Source of the DNA: Paenibacillus tianjinensis
GTDB lineage: Bacteria; Bacillota; Bacilli; Paenibacillales; Paenibacillaceae
Assembly: GCF_017086365.1 (NCBI RefSeq)
Contig: NZ_CP070969.1
Coordinates: forward strand, 3,844,001-3,908,000
Length of the DNA stretch: 64,000 nt
Reading direction: 5' to 3'
Shown here one piece after another: positions 17,672-26,697 of the stretch. Each line of letters begins with the position of its first letter. The first letter of the stretch is position 1. Made by a program: the position numbers and the translations under genes. The notes beneath the pieces were generated by a model, which saw only the letters and a list, made by a program, of their open reading frames with translations, was not told the DNA's origin and did not search any database.

Positions 17672-19210
17672 CTAATGTCCCGAGACAGCCGGCTCCTCAG
17701 CGGAAGCATCCATCTTCTGACGGCCCATGAAGCTGGCGGCAAGCAGGGCAAGCACAGCCGGAATTACGGCCCAGGCGAAGGTTCTCACAATCGAGGAAGA
17801 CAGTCCCGATGTGATAACTGACAGAATGTCAGGCGGAATGAGTGCACGCGTATCCTGGGACAACAGAGCATGCGGATCCTTAATATCAAGAGCCGGTGCA
17901 GAAGCCGATCCTCCGCCGCTTGAGATCATACCGGCCAGCTTCGACGAAAAATAATGACTCTGGATGATGCCAAACGTAGTGATTCCGATCGTCATGCCCA
18001 GGGAACGCAGGAAGTTGAGCGTCGCACTGGCGGATCCGCGCTGCTGCGCGGCCAGACCATGAATAGCCGCAGTGCTGAGCACCGAGAACGAAGCCCCCAC
18101 ACCCAGGCCGATCATGATCATATACAGCGTCACCAGCAGCCTCGATGAATCCGGGGTGAGTGTAGTGACAAGTGCAATGCCCAGCACCAGCAATGCGAGT
18201 GTAGGAAGCATCAGGCTGCGGTAGCTGAATTTAACCATCAGGAACCCGCCCATTGAAGCTGTTATAACAGAACCTACCATCATCGGCAGCAGGACCAGGC
18301 CTGAATTCGTAGCCGAACCGCCTAGCACCCCCTGGATAAAGATCGGAATGTACACAGAGGCTACGATAAACGCAGCTCCGCTGAACAAGGCACACAGGAT
18401 GCTGAAGGCGTAGAGCCTTTTCCGGAACAGGGCAAAAGATATAATCGGCTCCTTTGCTGTTCTCTCCGCAAGCAGGAACAGCGTCGTAAGAACCACAAAG
18501 GCCGCGAACAGACCCAGGATGAACAGAGAATTCCAGGCATACTCTTTACCGCCAAGCTCCAGTGCAAACATCAGGCTGATTACCGCCCCCAGGAGGGTTC
18601 CGGCACCCAGCCAGTCGATCGGCTGTTTCGAATGCTCCACCGACTCGCGGTAAAAGCTCACAACCATAACCAAGGCGAGCAGCCCCAGCGGCAGATTAAT
18701 ATAAAACACCCACTGCCAGGCGATATGATCGGTAATATAAGCACCCAGCAAGGGTCCAAAGATGCTGGATAAGCCAAAGACCGCACCGAAGGCCCCGCCC
18801 AGCTTGCCGCGCATTTCAAGCGGCACGGCATCGTACATAATTGCAAAAGCGATCGGCACGAGCGCACCGCCCCCGATTCCCTGAACAGCCCGGTAAGCGG
18901 CTAACTGGGTAATCGTGTCTGCTGTACCGCAAAGCGCCGAACCGGCCATAAATACGATGGCGCCAAAAATGAAAAACCTCTTCCGGCCGTACATATCCGA
19001 AAGCTTACCGAAGATCGGCATACCCGCCATTTCCGCAACAAGATAAGCCGAGGTTACCCAAACAAATTTATCCATTCCGCCAAGTTCACCGACAATGTTG
19101 CCCATCGCTGTGGACACAATCGTACTGTCCATTGAGGCCATTAGAATCCCCAGCAGTAAACCTGCGATAACAATGCCGAGATTAGGCGTTTTTGCTTTAG
19201 CTGAGTTCAT
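17672..19210 (-). CDS. MFS drug efflux transporter, DHA2 family
   Basis: A 512-aa, 14-helix antiporter of the EmrB/QacA subfamily, distinct from the pump at 14.3 kb. Motifs seen are MDSTIVSTAMGNI in helix 1, GKLSDMYGRKRFF (motif A), AYRAVQGIGGGAL (motif B) and FGPLLGAYITDHIAWQWVFYINLP (motif C and the following helix). No regulator is adjacent; a cupin gene lies 49 nt upstream on the same strand. The ATG is preceded by AAGGAGCG. Substrate is unknown. Confidence 0.9.
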   Translation of the reverse strand: MNSAKAKTPNLGIVIAGLLLGILMASMDSTIVSTAMGNIVGELGGMDKFVWVTSAYLVAEMAGMPIFGKLSDMYGRKRFFIFGAIVFMAGSALCGTADTITQLAAYRAVQGIGGGALVPIAFAIMYDAVPLEMRGKLGGAFGAVFGLSSIFGPLLGAYITDHIAWQWVFYINLPLGLLALVMVVSFYRESVEHSKQPIDWLGAGTLLGAVISLMFALELGGKEYAWNSLFILGLFAAFVVLTTLFLLAERTAKEPIISFALFRKRLYAFSILCALFSGAAFIVASVYIPIFIQGVLGGSATNSGLVLLPMMVGSVITASMGGFLMVKFSYRSLMLPTLALLVLGIALVTTLTPDSSRLLVTLYMIMIGLGVGASFSVLSTAAIHGLAAQQRGSASATLNFLRSLGMTIGITTFGIIQSHYFSSKLAGMISSGGGSASAPALDIKDPHALLSQDTRALIPPDILSVITSGLSSSIVRTFAWAVIPAVLALLAASFMGRQKMDASAEEPAVSGH

Positions 19211-19259
19211 ATGACCCGCTCCTTTTTTCGTGTTTACATTTTAGATTTAATCCACCGGC

Positions 19260-19637
19260 TTAATCACAGCTTCGGGGAATGTTCAGACTTCCGGTCATAA
19301 AAGAGGAAGGCTTCATACCTTCACTTTCTATTACAATTCCAGTTAATCCGTTTGTCGTTTTGGTTTCGTGCCATTCGTCCTTCTGCCAGAACACTGCATC
19401 TCCAGCCTTTACTTGAAAATATTCATTATCTCCACCTCTAACCTCTCCCTCCCCGGCTATAATTAAGAGGATTTGGGGTGAAACAGCCTGATGATAGCCA
19501 ATAATACCATCCGCTTCTAAATACATACACCCAATATGAGCACCTTGTGTAGTTTGAATAATTTGGGACATCAAAAAATCGGAATCATATTTAGATATCC
19601 TTCTGCCAGTCTCTTTATCAAATCTGTAAAACTCCAT
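19260..19637 (-). CDS. Cupin domain protein
   Basis: A 125-aa small beta-barrel protein. The two cupin motifs are partly visible: GIIGYHQAVSPQILLIIAGEG in the first half and KAGDAVFWQKDEWHET in the second, with His residues that could bind a metal. Members often act as sensors or small dioxygenase-like enzymes. Base composition is more AT-rich than the neighbours, suggesting later acquisition. The ATG follows AAGGAGGTAAGCA. It may be co-transcribed with the MFS pump downstream, 49 nt away. Confidence 0.75.
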   Translation of the reverse strand: MEFYRFDKETGRRISKYDSDFLMSQIIQTTQGAHIGCMYLEADGIIGYHQAVSPQILLIIAGEGEVRGGDNEYFQVKAGDAVFWQKDEWHETKTTNGLTGIVIESEGMKPSSFMTGSLNIPRSCD

Positions 19638-19689
19638 TGCTTACCTCCTTAGATAGCAAATCTAACCAGTAGAGAGCCTTATTTCTTTT

Positions 19690-20364
19690 CTACTTCACAT
19701 ATTTCCTCTGCTCTAACACAGTTGCGCTCTTATGAATCTCCAGATAGTCCCTGTACTCCACTAGTTGAATCACACAGCCCGGGCCAATAATAATCTTCTC
19801 CCCGCGTACAGTCCCGGCATAGGTATTCTGAAGCTCCACGTAATCCCCTTCAATCAGCCCTGAAGTGAACACCATGTCCTGCCCCTGTCCCAGATGAAGC
19901 AGCGTTTTGGTCTTGCTGCGTTTGACCGTAATAGTGCTGCCGCCCACTTCTGCCGCACTGGACGGTCCGTACAATGTCAGCTGCAGTGTCTCTGCACTCA
20001 GCAGGCCTTTAATCCGCAGCGCACCGCTCACCTGAAGCTCCTCCGCTTCACAGTCCCCGCCCACCTCCAAACTCCCGCTGAATTTCAGTTGTCGGGCACT
20101 GACGCTGCCGGCCTGAACCTCTCCGTGGCCGCGCAGCATACCGCCCTCCATCCGTTTCTTTACCGAAAGCTCACCGGTCATCTTCAATTTCTCCATCCGC
20201 AGGCTGCCGGACACTGCGGTTTCCCCGGTCAAGCTGAGACTTTGGCAATCCACATCTCCGGCAAATTTGCATTCTCCGGTTACCTTTATCTCCAGAAAAT
20301 ATCCGCCAAGCGAAGAGGAGGTTCCCAGCACCTTCAGATTACTCCGGTTCATCATCTCATTCAC
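19690..20364 (-). CDS. yhbF: Bactofilin-like polymer-forming protein, YhbF-type
   Basis: A 224-aa protein made of short repeated beta-strands with recurring hydrophobic and glycine spacing (KVTGECKFAGDVDCQSLSLTGETAVSGSL and onward), as in the right-handed beta-helix of bactofilins, which polymerise without nucleotides. B. subtilis BacE/BacF (YhbE/YhbF) are needed for flagellar assembly. GTG at 20364 is chosen because GGAG lies 7 nt upstream; it overlaps the yhbE end by 8 nt, so translation is coupled. Third gene of the yhbD-yhbE-yhbF operon. The gene symbol rests on order, fold and length. Confidence 0.8.
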   Translation of the reverse strand: MNEMMNRSNLKVLGTSSSLGGYFLEIKVTGECKFAGDVDCQSLSLTGETAVSGSLRMEKLKMTGELSVKKRMEGGMLRGHGEVQAGSVSARQLKFSGSLEVGGDCEAEELQVSGALRIKGLLSAETLQLTLYGPSSAAEVGGSTITVKRSKTKTLLHLGQGQDMVFTSGLIEGDYVELQNTYAGTVRGEKIIIGPGCVIQLVEYRDYLEIHKSATVLEQRKYVK

Positions 20365-21043
20365 CGCTCTTCTCCACCTTCCCTACGCTGGCGTCAGGAT
20401 GAACTGACAGCTCAGTGAGATATTCCACACGGCCGATCCTGCAGCCTTGACCAATCTTCACAATACCACCCCGGACAATATCTGCAGTCGTAAATTCCAG
20501 ATCAAGAATATCGCCTTCAATCGACCCCGTGATTAGCTCTGTTCTGAGCTTTGGGATCAACCCGGACGCCAGCTTGTTCCAGAGACCTCCGCCGGCCTTA
20601 CGGATCACCAACGTCTCAACACCAATTTCACCCGCTTTGGCCTGACCCTGCAGCCGATAATCCACATGTCCAGCACTGAGCAGGCCGCTAACCGTAAAGA
20701 CACCTTCACCGGACAGGTTCTCCAGCTCACCGTTACCTTTTATGGTAAGCATTCCATTCAGATTGCAGTTTTCCCCCCGCAGATCCTTGTCAATGGTCAT
20801 CATGCCGTCAAATTCCATGCTGCCGAACTGGAGTGTACCGCCCACTTTTAGCTTACCGTTTGCCTGCATCTCCTCTGCCGTAGCATCACCATTAAATGTT
20901 ATGACTCCGTTTGCTTTAATTACCTGGGCGCGGACCGCCCCGTTCACTTTGCATACCCCTTCCAAAATCACATTGTCATAGATGCCTCCGGCTCCTCCGG
21001 TGATTCCCGTGAGCTGTAAATCCGGCAGCGGCTGTTTATTCAT
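20357..21043 (-). CDS. yhbE: Bactofilin-like polymer-forming protein, YhbE-type
   Basis: A 228-aa paralogue of the following gene. Repeated strands such as GVCKVNGAVRAQVIKANGVI and DATAEEMQANGKLKVGGTLQFG indicate a beta-helical bactofilin core with short terminal tails. Both proteins end with a similar block (LEFTTADIVRGGIVKIGQGCRIGRVEY here, LQNTYAGTVRGEKIIIGPGCVIQLVEY in the partner), so they arose by duplication. ATG at 21043 has AGGAGG 8 nt upstream; a GTG one codon earlier is less likely. It is expected to co-polymerise with YhbF at the membrane or cell pole. Confidence 0.8.
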   Translation of the reverse strand: MNKQPLPDLQLTGITGGAGGIYDNVILEGVCKVNGAVRAQVIKANGVITFNGDATAEEMQANGKLKVGGTLQFGSMEFDGMMTIDKDLRGENCNLNGMLTIKGNGELENLSGEGVFTVSGLLSAGHVDYRLQGQAKAGEIGVETLVIRKAGGGLWNKLASGLIPKLRTELITGSIEGDILDLEFTTADIVRGGIVKIGQGCRIGRVEYLTELSVHPDASVGKVEKSGE

Positions 21044-21076
21044 CACTCATGCCTCCTAAATAGATATGCAACATTG

Positions 21077-21712
21077 TTAATTCAGCTTGCCATTCAGCTG
21101 TTCCAGCAGATCCGTAAGGCTAAGCCGGCTGACCAGCCGCGTGCCTTCATCAAATATCAATTCCGCCGGTGTAGCTGCCAGAAGAAAGAAGCTGGCACCC
21201 ATTTTGCGGATAAAAAACAGCTCCCAGCTCTTTCCCGCAAACTTTGACGTATTGTTGGTAAGTGTGCGGAACAACCCATCCGCTTCATCCAGATTCATTT
21301 CCCCCTTGCTGATCAGCCCGTCAACCGCGACTAGATGTACTACCTGATCGAAGGTATACTTCTTTCCGCCAGTCGTTGCATCACCGAATCTGTCCAGAGT
21401 TCTCTTCGAAACAATGTTACGTTCCAACAGCTGGGCAGCACTCAGGGATAGATGGGCATGGGCAAAAGATGTCGTATCCGCCAGCTTTTCGGCTAATTCA
21501 TCAAGGGAAAGATCGCCCTTCATGTTGATGATGTTATGGACACGCCTAAGCATTCGTTCCTTCGGAAAAAAGGTTTCCTGGCCGGTAAACGCCGATTTGC
21601 GAATAAACCAATCCTCCGGGATAAGCTGCTTCCGCTTCCAGCGGTACAGCTGCCCGTAAGAGATCCCCGTTAATTCCAGCAATTCCTTCTTGGAAATCAA
21701 ATCTTCTTCCAT
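21077..21712 (-). CDS. yhbD: MerR-like helix-turn-helix protein, YhbD-type (DUF4004)
   Basis: A 211-aa protein. The N-terminal 70 residues form a MerR-like winged helix (LISKKELLELTGISYGQLYRWKRKQLIP), followed by a helical region (DUF4004). It lies 33 nt upstream of yhbE, as in B. subtilis. ATG at 21712 has AAGGAG 8 nt upstream. A palindrome lies just upstream (21735-21754), so auto-control of the bactofilin operon is a reasonable hypothesis. No effector-binding residues can be named. Confidence 0.8.
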   Translation of the reverse strand: MEEDLISKKELLELTGISYGQLYRWKRKQLIPEDWFIRKSAFTGQETFFPKERMLRRVHNIINMKGDLSLDELAEKLADTTSFAHAHLSLSAAQLLERNIVSKRTLDRFGDATTGGKKYTFDQVVHLVAVDGLISKGEMNLDEADGLFRTLTNNTSKFAGKSWELFFIRKMGASFFLLAATPAELIFDEGTRLVSRLSLTDLLEQLNGKLN

Positions 21713-21734
21713 ATTGACCACTCCTTGGTGCAAT

Positions 21735-21754
21735 CGTAACATAACATTGTTACG
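21735..21754. promoter_or_regulatory. Palindrome upstream of yhbD
   Basis: CGTAACA-6 nt-TGTTACG is a perfect 7-bp inverted repeat 23 nt before the yhbD start codon. It is placed and sized like a MerR-family operator; the match to YhbD is inference. Confidence 0.5.
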
Positions 21755-21927
21755 TTGTGAACACCTGACTATCCCATCCAGACGGCTTCCGTTTACCGTG
21801 TTCCGCTTCATGCCATTTAAGATTGTACTGTATGCCGAAAAAGCAGACCTCCGCCCCGGAGTGGATTTCTGCTCATCCGCTAAACCTAATTTTATTACCG
21901 TTGCTGATCCGGTGCCGAAATGCAAAA

Positions 21928-21965
21928 AGGAGCAGACCGTTCCCGGCTGGGAATGGTCTGCTCCT
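21928..21965 (-). terminator. Terminator after the L25 gene
   Basis: On the minus strand AGGAGCAGACC and its complement form a long stem extended by ATTCC/GGAAC, then T5. Confidence 0.9.
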
Positions 21966-21995
21966 GTCTATACTATTTGAACAAAAGGATGATGC

Positions 21996-22619
21996 TTACT
22001 CTTCTGTCTTGACTTCATCCGTGTCTGCTGCGGCTGCCGGTTCGGCAGTTTCCGCAGTTTCGGCCTCAGCAGGTTCTTCCAGAGCTGCCGGTGGTGCAAT
22101 GCGCAGAATCAGCGTATCCTCAGGCGTCAGTACTTCCCAGCCTTCATGCTTAGGCAGATCTGAAACCAGCAATTGATCACCGATATTAAGACTGCTGATA
22201 TCCACATCGAAGGTGGCTGTCAGCTTGTCCGGCAATGTGCGGATATCCAATTCATACAACTCTACCTGCTGGATGCCGCCGTCCTTCACACCGGCAGGTT
22301 CGCCAGTGAAGTGGAATGCAACCTTTGTAACCAGCTCCGCCTTCATGTCAATCTGATGCAGATCTACATGCAGCAGCTTGCGTGACAGCGGCTGGCGCTG
22401 TACTTCAGCAATTACCGCGTTTTTGATACCAGAGCCGGGAAGTTCTACTTTAAGAATTGCCCGGGGGTTCTTGCCGATAATTTCAGTAAGGGCTTTAGCA
22501 TCTGCAGTAAAGGATTGCGTATCTGAACCTGCACCGTAGACGACAACCGGTACAAAGCCTTTTCTCCGCTGTGAAGAAGTCGAGCCGGATCTTTCAGTCA
22601 AACGAACTGTAGTATTCAT
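21996..22619 (-). CDS. rplY: 50S ribosomal protein L25/general stress protein Ctc
   Basis: A 207-aa two-domain L25 (Ctc type). The N-terminal domain binds 5S rRNA (RKGFVPVVVYGAGSDTQSF, QRQPLSRKLLHVDLHQID); the C-terminal beta domain carries DIRTLPDKLTATFDVDISSLNIGDQL. The tail is a low-complexity acidic Ala/Glu/Thr extension of about 30 residues, common in Paenibacillus. In Bacillus, Ctc is made under stress and binds the 5S rRNA region. Here a strong sigma-A promoter is present and no sigma-B site was recognised. The ATG follows AGGAGG. The leader can form alternative hairpins. Confidence 0.92.
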   Translation of the reverse strand: MNTTVRLTERSGSTSSQRRKGFVPVVVYGAGSDTQSFTADAKALTEIIGKNPRAILKVELPGSGIKNAVIAEVQRQPLSRKLLHVDLHQIDMKAELVTKVAFHFTGEPAGVKDGGIQQVELYELDIRTLPDKLTATFDVDISSLNIGDQLLVSDLPKHEGWEVLTPEDTLILRIAPPAALEEPAEAETAETAEPAAAADTDEVKTEE

Positions 22620-22655
22620 GATATTCCTCCTAAAGGTTGTGGGTATTAAAAAACA

Positions 22656-22681
22656 AGACCAATTAGATGTAAAGGTCTAAT
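22656..22681 (-). promoter_or_regulatory. Alternative hairpins in the L25 leader
   Basis: In the transcript, ATTAGA/TCTAAT and AGACC/GGTCT are overlapping, mutually exclusive stems. The second is directly followed by TGTTTTTT, so it could act as an attenuator before the start codon. Stems are short. Confidence 0.35.
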
Positions 22682-22718
22682 CAGTCTCTTATTAACCATA
22701 TTTGCCTGTTGTGGAATC

Positions 22719-22747
22719 AGTATAGCACTGCCGCAACAGCAAGTCAA
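22719..22747 (-). promoter_or_regulatory. Sigma-A promoter of the L25 gene
   Basis: TTGACT (22742-22747) and TATACT (22719-22724) are separated by exactly 17 nt on the minus strand, near consensus, about 100 nt before the start codon. Confidence 0.85.
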
Positions 22748-22787
22748 AATAGGGTAATCTTCAATTATCATACATTTTTATAATAAA

Positions 22788-23753
22788 TTATGCTAAATGA
22801 CAGGCTACAAAGTGGCCGCCGCCCGCATCGCGGAAGACCGGAATTTCCGCTGCACATACATCCTCTGCAAAGGGACAGCGGGTGTGAAATTTGCAGCCGG
22901 AAGGCGGATTCGCCGGGCTTGGAATATCCCCCTTCAGGACAATCCGTTCCCGCTTCAGCTTCGGTATCGGCACCGGAACCGCGGAAAGCAGTGCCTTCGT
23001 ATAGGGATGCAGCGGCTGACGGAACAGTTCGTCCCTGGCTGCTGTTTCCACCATCGAACCGAGATACATCACGCCAATCCTGGAGCACAAATGCTCCACT
23101 ACACTGAGATCATGGGATATGAATAAATAAGTCAGCCCTTTCCTCTGCTGCAGCTTGCTGAACAGGTTAATAACCTGGGCCTGAATCGATACATCCAGCG
23201 CTGAAACCGGCTCATCGGCGATAATCAGGTCCGGATTCAGAATAAGAGCACGGGCGATCCCGATACGCTGGCGTTGTCCTCCGGAGAACTCATGCGGAAA
23301 GCGGTCGATATGATAGGACGATAGCCCGCAGGCTTCCAGCGCTTCCAGTACCAGTCCACGGACCTCTGATTTCGGGCACAGCCCATGATCAAGCAGTGCT
23401 TCTCCAATGGCGTCACCCACCCGGACCCGCGGATTAAGCGCACTGTGGGGATCCTGAAAGATCAGCTGCATCCGGGGACGCAGGAGCCGCATTTCGGAAG
23501 GTGACAGGTTATGAATGTCCACGCCCTTGAATTTCACTTGCCCATCTGTTTTCTCGGTCAGCCGCAGGATCGTCCGTCCGACCGTGCTCTTGCCGCTGCC
23601 GGATTCACCGACCAGGCCGAAGGTTTCGCCCGGCGCGAGCCGGATGCTGATATCGTCCACCGCTTTGACATGTCCGACTGTCCGGCCCAGCAGGCCCTGG
23701 GTAACCGGAAAATACTTCTTGAGATGATTGACTTCAAGCAGTGCCTCAGACAT
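22788..23753 (-). CDS. oppF: Oligopeptide ABC transporter ATP-binding protein OppF-type
   Basis: A 321-aa ATPase that drives peptide import together with OppD. Walker A is GESGSGKST, the ABC signature [15 protein letters not shown], Walker [13 protein letters not shown], and the switch His is in [11 protein letters not shown]. The C-terminus has the Opp/Dpp extension with cysteines ([14 protein letters not shown]) that in relatives coordinates a Fe-S cluster or metal. ATG at 23753 follows GGAGG and overlaps the oppD end by 8 nt, implying coupled translation. It is the last gene of oppA-B-C-D-F; no strong terminator was recognised directly after it. Confidence 0.92.
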   Translation of the reverse strand: MSEALLEVNHLKKYFPVTQGLLGRTVGHVKAVDDISIRLAPGETFGLVGESGSGKSTVGRTILRLTEKTDGQVKFKGVDIHNLSPSEMRLLRPRMQLIFQDPHSALNPRVRVGDAIGEALLDHGLCPKSEVRGLVLEALEACGLSSYHIDRFPHEFSGGQRQRIGIARALILNPDLIIADEPVSALDVSIQAQVINLFSKLQQRKGLTYLFISHDLSVVEHLCSRIGVMYLGSMVETAARDELFRQPLHPYTKALLSAVPVPIPKLKRERIVLKGDIPSPANPPSGCKFHTRCPFAEDVCAAEIPVFRDAGGGHFVACHLA

Positions 23754-24729
23754 GCACTTCCGCCTCCTCATACAGCCAGCAGGCTGCTTTTTGCCCGCCG
23801 CTGACCTCCTTCAGCTCAGGCTGGCGGGTCCGGCAGACCGGCATGCAATGTTCACAGCGGTCGTGGAAATAGCAGGAAGGTTCAAGCTCCAGCGGATTCG
23901 GCACCTGGCCCGGAATGGAATACAGCTCATCCCGGCGCTGCCCCATTACGGGCTTAGATTTCAGCAAGCCCCGAGTATACGGATGCTTGGGGTTCTGAAA
24001 CAGCTGGACCACTTCGCCTTCCTCAACGATTTTGCCGGAATACATCACAATAACGTAATCGGCCATCTCCGCCACCACCCCCAGATCATGGGTAATCAGC
24101 ATCATCGACATCCCGGAGCTCTCCTTGAACTCACGCAGCATGTCGAGAATTTGTGCCTGAATTGTCACATCAAGGGCCGTAGTCGGCTCGTCGGCAATCA
24201 GCAGCTTGGGACTGCAGGAGATCGCGATGGCGATCATGATCCGCTGCAGCATCCCGCCGCTCAGCTCATGGGGATAGCTGTCAGCAATCTGTTCAGCGCG
24301 GGAAATCCCCACCTGCGAGATCAGCTCGACCGCCCGCTGCCGGGCTGCTTTTTTCTTCATTTTCTGGTGAACAATCAGCGGCTCCATAATCTGCTCACCA
24401 ATCTTAATGACCGGATTCAATGAAGACATCGGCTCCTGAAAAATCATAGCGATTTCATGGCCGCGGATCGCCCGCAGCGAATTTTTGTCCAGCCGCAATA
24501 GATCCTCTCCGAGAAAATCGATGCTTCCTCCGCTAACTTTCCCGCCGGGCTCTTCCACCAGGCCCATAATCGACATGGCGGTTACACTTTTGCCGCAGCC
24601 GGATTCCCCGACAATACAGACCGTTTCCCCTTCGCGTACCCGGAAGCTGATATCATCGACAGCTCTCACTTTTCCTTCTTCGGTGAAGAACACGGTACTG
24701 AGACCGTCTAATTTCATGATCTCCTTCAT
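23746..24729 (-). CDS. oppD: Oligopeptide ABC transporter ATP-binding protein OppD-type
   Basis: A 327-aa ATPase. Walker A is GESGCGKSV, signature LSGGMLQRIMIAIAI, Walker B LLIADEPTTALD, switch His in LITHDLGVVAEM. The C-terminal Opp extension contains four cysteines (CYFHDRCEHCMPVC). ATG at 24729 is chosen because GGTAGGTG lies upstream at workable spacing; an ATG four codons later is too close to AAGGAG. It starts 13 nt after oppC ends. It forms the nucleotide-binding heterodimer with OppF under the OppB-OppC membrane channel. Confidence 0.92.
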   Translation of the reverse strand: MKEIMKLDGLSTVFFTEEGKVRAVDDISFRVREGETVCIVGESGCGKSVTAMSIMGLVEEPGGKVSGGSIDFLGEDLLRLDKNSLRAIRGHEIAMIFQEPMSSLNPVIKIGEQIMEPLIVHQKMKKKAARQRAVELISQVGISRAEQIADSYPHELSGGMLQRIMIAIAISCSPKLLIADEPTTALDVTIQAQILDMLREFKESSGMSMMLITHDLGVVAEMADYVIVMYSGKIVEEGEVVQLFQNPKHPYTRGLLKSKPVMGQRRDELYSIPGQVPNPLELEPSCYFHDRCEHCMPVCRTRQPELKEVSGGQKAACWLYEEAEVHV

Positions 24730-24742
24730 GAGATGATGGCAC

Positions 24743-25666
24743 CTACCTCTTCTGTTTAGGATCAAGCACGTCTCTGAGGCCGTCACCAAATATGTTAATC
24801 GCAATCACCGTAGCGAAAATCGACAGTCCGGGCGGAATCCATAGCCACGGATGGTCCTGGAAATCGATCATATTATTCGCCGCATCAATCATGTTCCCCC
24901 AGGTTGGCGTCGGCGGCATGACGCCCAGGCCGAAGAAGCTGAGCACCGATTCACTAAGAATTGCCCCGCCGATATTCAGCGTAGCCATTACAATCAGGAG
25001 CGGCACAATGTTCGGCAGCAGGTGGCCAAACAGCTTCCGCCGGTCACGGAGTCCAAGCACTACGGCTGCCTGCATGAATTCGCGTTCCCGCAGGCTGAGC
25101 ATCTGCCCTCTGACCATCCGGGCCAGTCCCGGCCAGTTCACGATGCTGAGCATGAGCATTACAATATACATCCGGTAATCCGTCGGTATCTTCCATTCGG
25201 ACAGCAGTGCGCCAAAGATGAACAGCAGCGGAAGGCCTGGAATCGTCATCAGCAGATCGGCGACCCGCATGATTATCTGGTCCGCCAAACCGCGGTAATA
25301 CCCGGCAATTGCACCCAGCAGTGCACCGAGAAACACCGACAGTACCATGGAGGCCAGCCCGACTGTAAGCGAGATGCGTCCTGCCTGCATTACACGGGTC
25401 AGAATATCCCGGCCCAGTGCATCCGTTCCCAGCCAGTGTGTAAGATTCGGCGCCTTATTCATCATCGCCATATTAATTTTGTTATCCGTATAGGGTGAAA
25501 AGAACGGTCCGATAAAACAAAGCACAAACATAAAAACAACGACCCCAAAACCTGAAACAGCAAGCTTATTGTGCATTAGCCTCCCCAGCGATTGCCGGAA
25601 CAGGGAGGATTTCTGCAGCTTAATCTGCGGCCTATGGAGCTTAGTTAACTTGCTGTCAGCAGCCAA
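24743..25666 (-). CDS. oppC: Oligopeptide ABC transporter permease OppC-type
   Basis: A 307-aa inner-membrane permease. A cytoplasmic N-terminal stretch precedes helix 1 (VSGFGVVVFMFVLCFIGPF), followed by the OppC signature THWLGTDALGRDILTRVM and four to five further helices. The EAA loop that docks the ATPase is visible as EFMQAAVVLGLRDRRKLFGHLLPN. It starts 16 nt after oppB ends, within one operon. Pairs with OppB to form the channel. Confidence 0.92.
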   Translation of the reverse strand: MAADSKLTKLHRPQIKLQKSSLFRQSLGRLMHNKLAVSGFGVVVFMFVLCFIGPFFSPYTDNKINMAMMNKAPNLTHWLGTDALGRDILTRVMQAGRISLTVGLASMVLSVFLGALLGAIAGYYRGLADQIIMRVADLLMTIPGLPLLFIFGALLSEWKIPTDYRMYIVMLMLSIVNWPGLARMVRGQMLSLREREFMQAAVVLGLRDRRKLFGHLLPNIVPLLIVMATLNIGGAILSESVLSFFGLGVMPPTPTWGNMIDAANNMIDFQDHPWLWIPPGLSIFATVIAINIFGDGLRDVLDPKQKR

Positions 25667-25682
25667 AGCGGTACCCTCCTCA

Positions 25683-26636
25683 CTACAACCGGACCCGCGG
25701 ATCGGCTACCCGGTACAGAATATCCGAGAACAGCGTTCCGATGACGGTCAGAATGGCAATAAACATTGTAAAGCCCATCAGCAAAGGATAATCCCTAAGC
25801 CCGAAGGACTTCATATACAATTGGCCGATGCCCGGCCAGTTAAAGATCTGCTCGATAATCAGCGACCCGCCGAACAGCGCGGGCAGCTCGAAGCCCACCA
25901 GGGTAATCGCCGGCAGCAGCGCATTGCGCAGCGCGTGGGTGAACAGCACCTTCCGCTCCTTAAGCCCCTTTGCCCGGGCCGTGCGGATATAATCCTGCTG
26001 AAGCACATCGATCATGTTGCTGCGGAAATACCGTGTCAGTGAACCTAAACCCAGCAGAACCATGACGACTACAGGCAGCGTCATATGACGTACTACTTCG
26101 TTGAGATAGGCAAGACCGGTTGCATTGCTTCCAGTAGTAATCATCCCTCCCGGCGGGAGCCATTTAAGGTCCACAGCCAGTATCTTGATCAGGAACAGGC
26201 CGATAAAAAACGACGGCAGCGACATCGCGGCAAAGATCGCCACCATCACCAGCGTGTCGAACCAGGAATATTGCTTATACGCCGAAACAACGCCGACAAT
26301 CACCGCGATCACCCAGGTCAGAAAGGTTGAAACGGCAGCCAGCAAAAAAGAATTCCAGATATAATCGCCAAACAGCTGAAGCACCGGCTTCTGCTGGGCA
26401 AGCGAAGTTCCGAAATCCCCGTGAAACGCATTTTTCATCCAGAGGCCGTAACGCTCCAATACCGGTTTATTAAGCCCGTAAATTTCCCGCAGCTCTGCTT
26501 TGCGCTCCGCCGTCAGCTTGATGTTTCCCGTAATGAAGTCCCCGGGAGTTAGTGCATACAGGCAGAAAATCAGCAGTGACGCCGCAAATAGAATAATCAG
26601 CATATACAGCAGTCTTTTAGTCAGATAAGTACTCAT
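25683..26636 (-). CDS. oppB: Oligopeptide ABC transporter permease OppB-type
   Basis: A 317-aa permease with six predicted helices. The N-terminus (YLTKRLLYMLIILFAASLLIF) is the typical first helix, followed by an external loop with the FGTSL motif. The EAA loop is YIRTARAKGLKERKVLFTHALRN. ATG at 26636 follows AAGGAG at 6 nt; upstream extension lacks support. It lies 61 nt after oppA. Confidence 0.92.
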   Translation of the reverse strand: MSTYLTKRLLYMLIILFAASLLIFCLYALTPGDFITGNIKLTAERKAELREIYGLNKPVLERYGLWMKNAFHGDFGTSLAQQKPVLQLFGDYIWNSFLLAAVSTFLTWVIAVIVGVVSAYKQYSWFDTLVMVAIFAAMSLPSFFIGLFLIKILAVDLKWLPPGGMITTGSNATGLAYLNEVVRHMTLPVVVMVLLGLGSLTRYFRSNMIDVLQQDYIRTARAKGLKERKVLFTHALRNALLPAITLVGFELPALFGGSLIIEQIFNWPGIGQLYMKSFGLRDYPLLMGFTMFIAILTVIGTLFSDILYRVADPRVRL

Positions 26637-26697
26637 GATCCGCTCCTTAAGGATTCGTCTCCTCCCCATAAGTACCGGGCAGGAGACGAAGTAGTCA

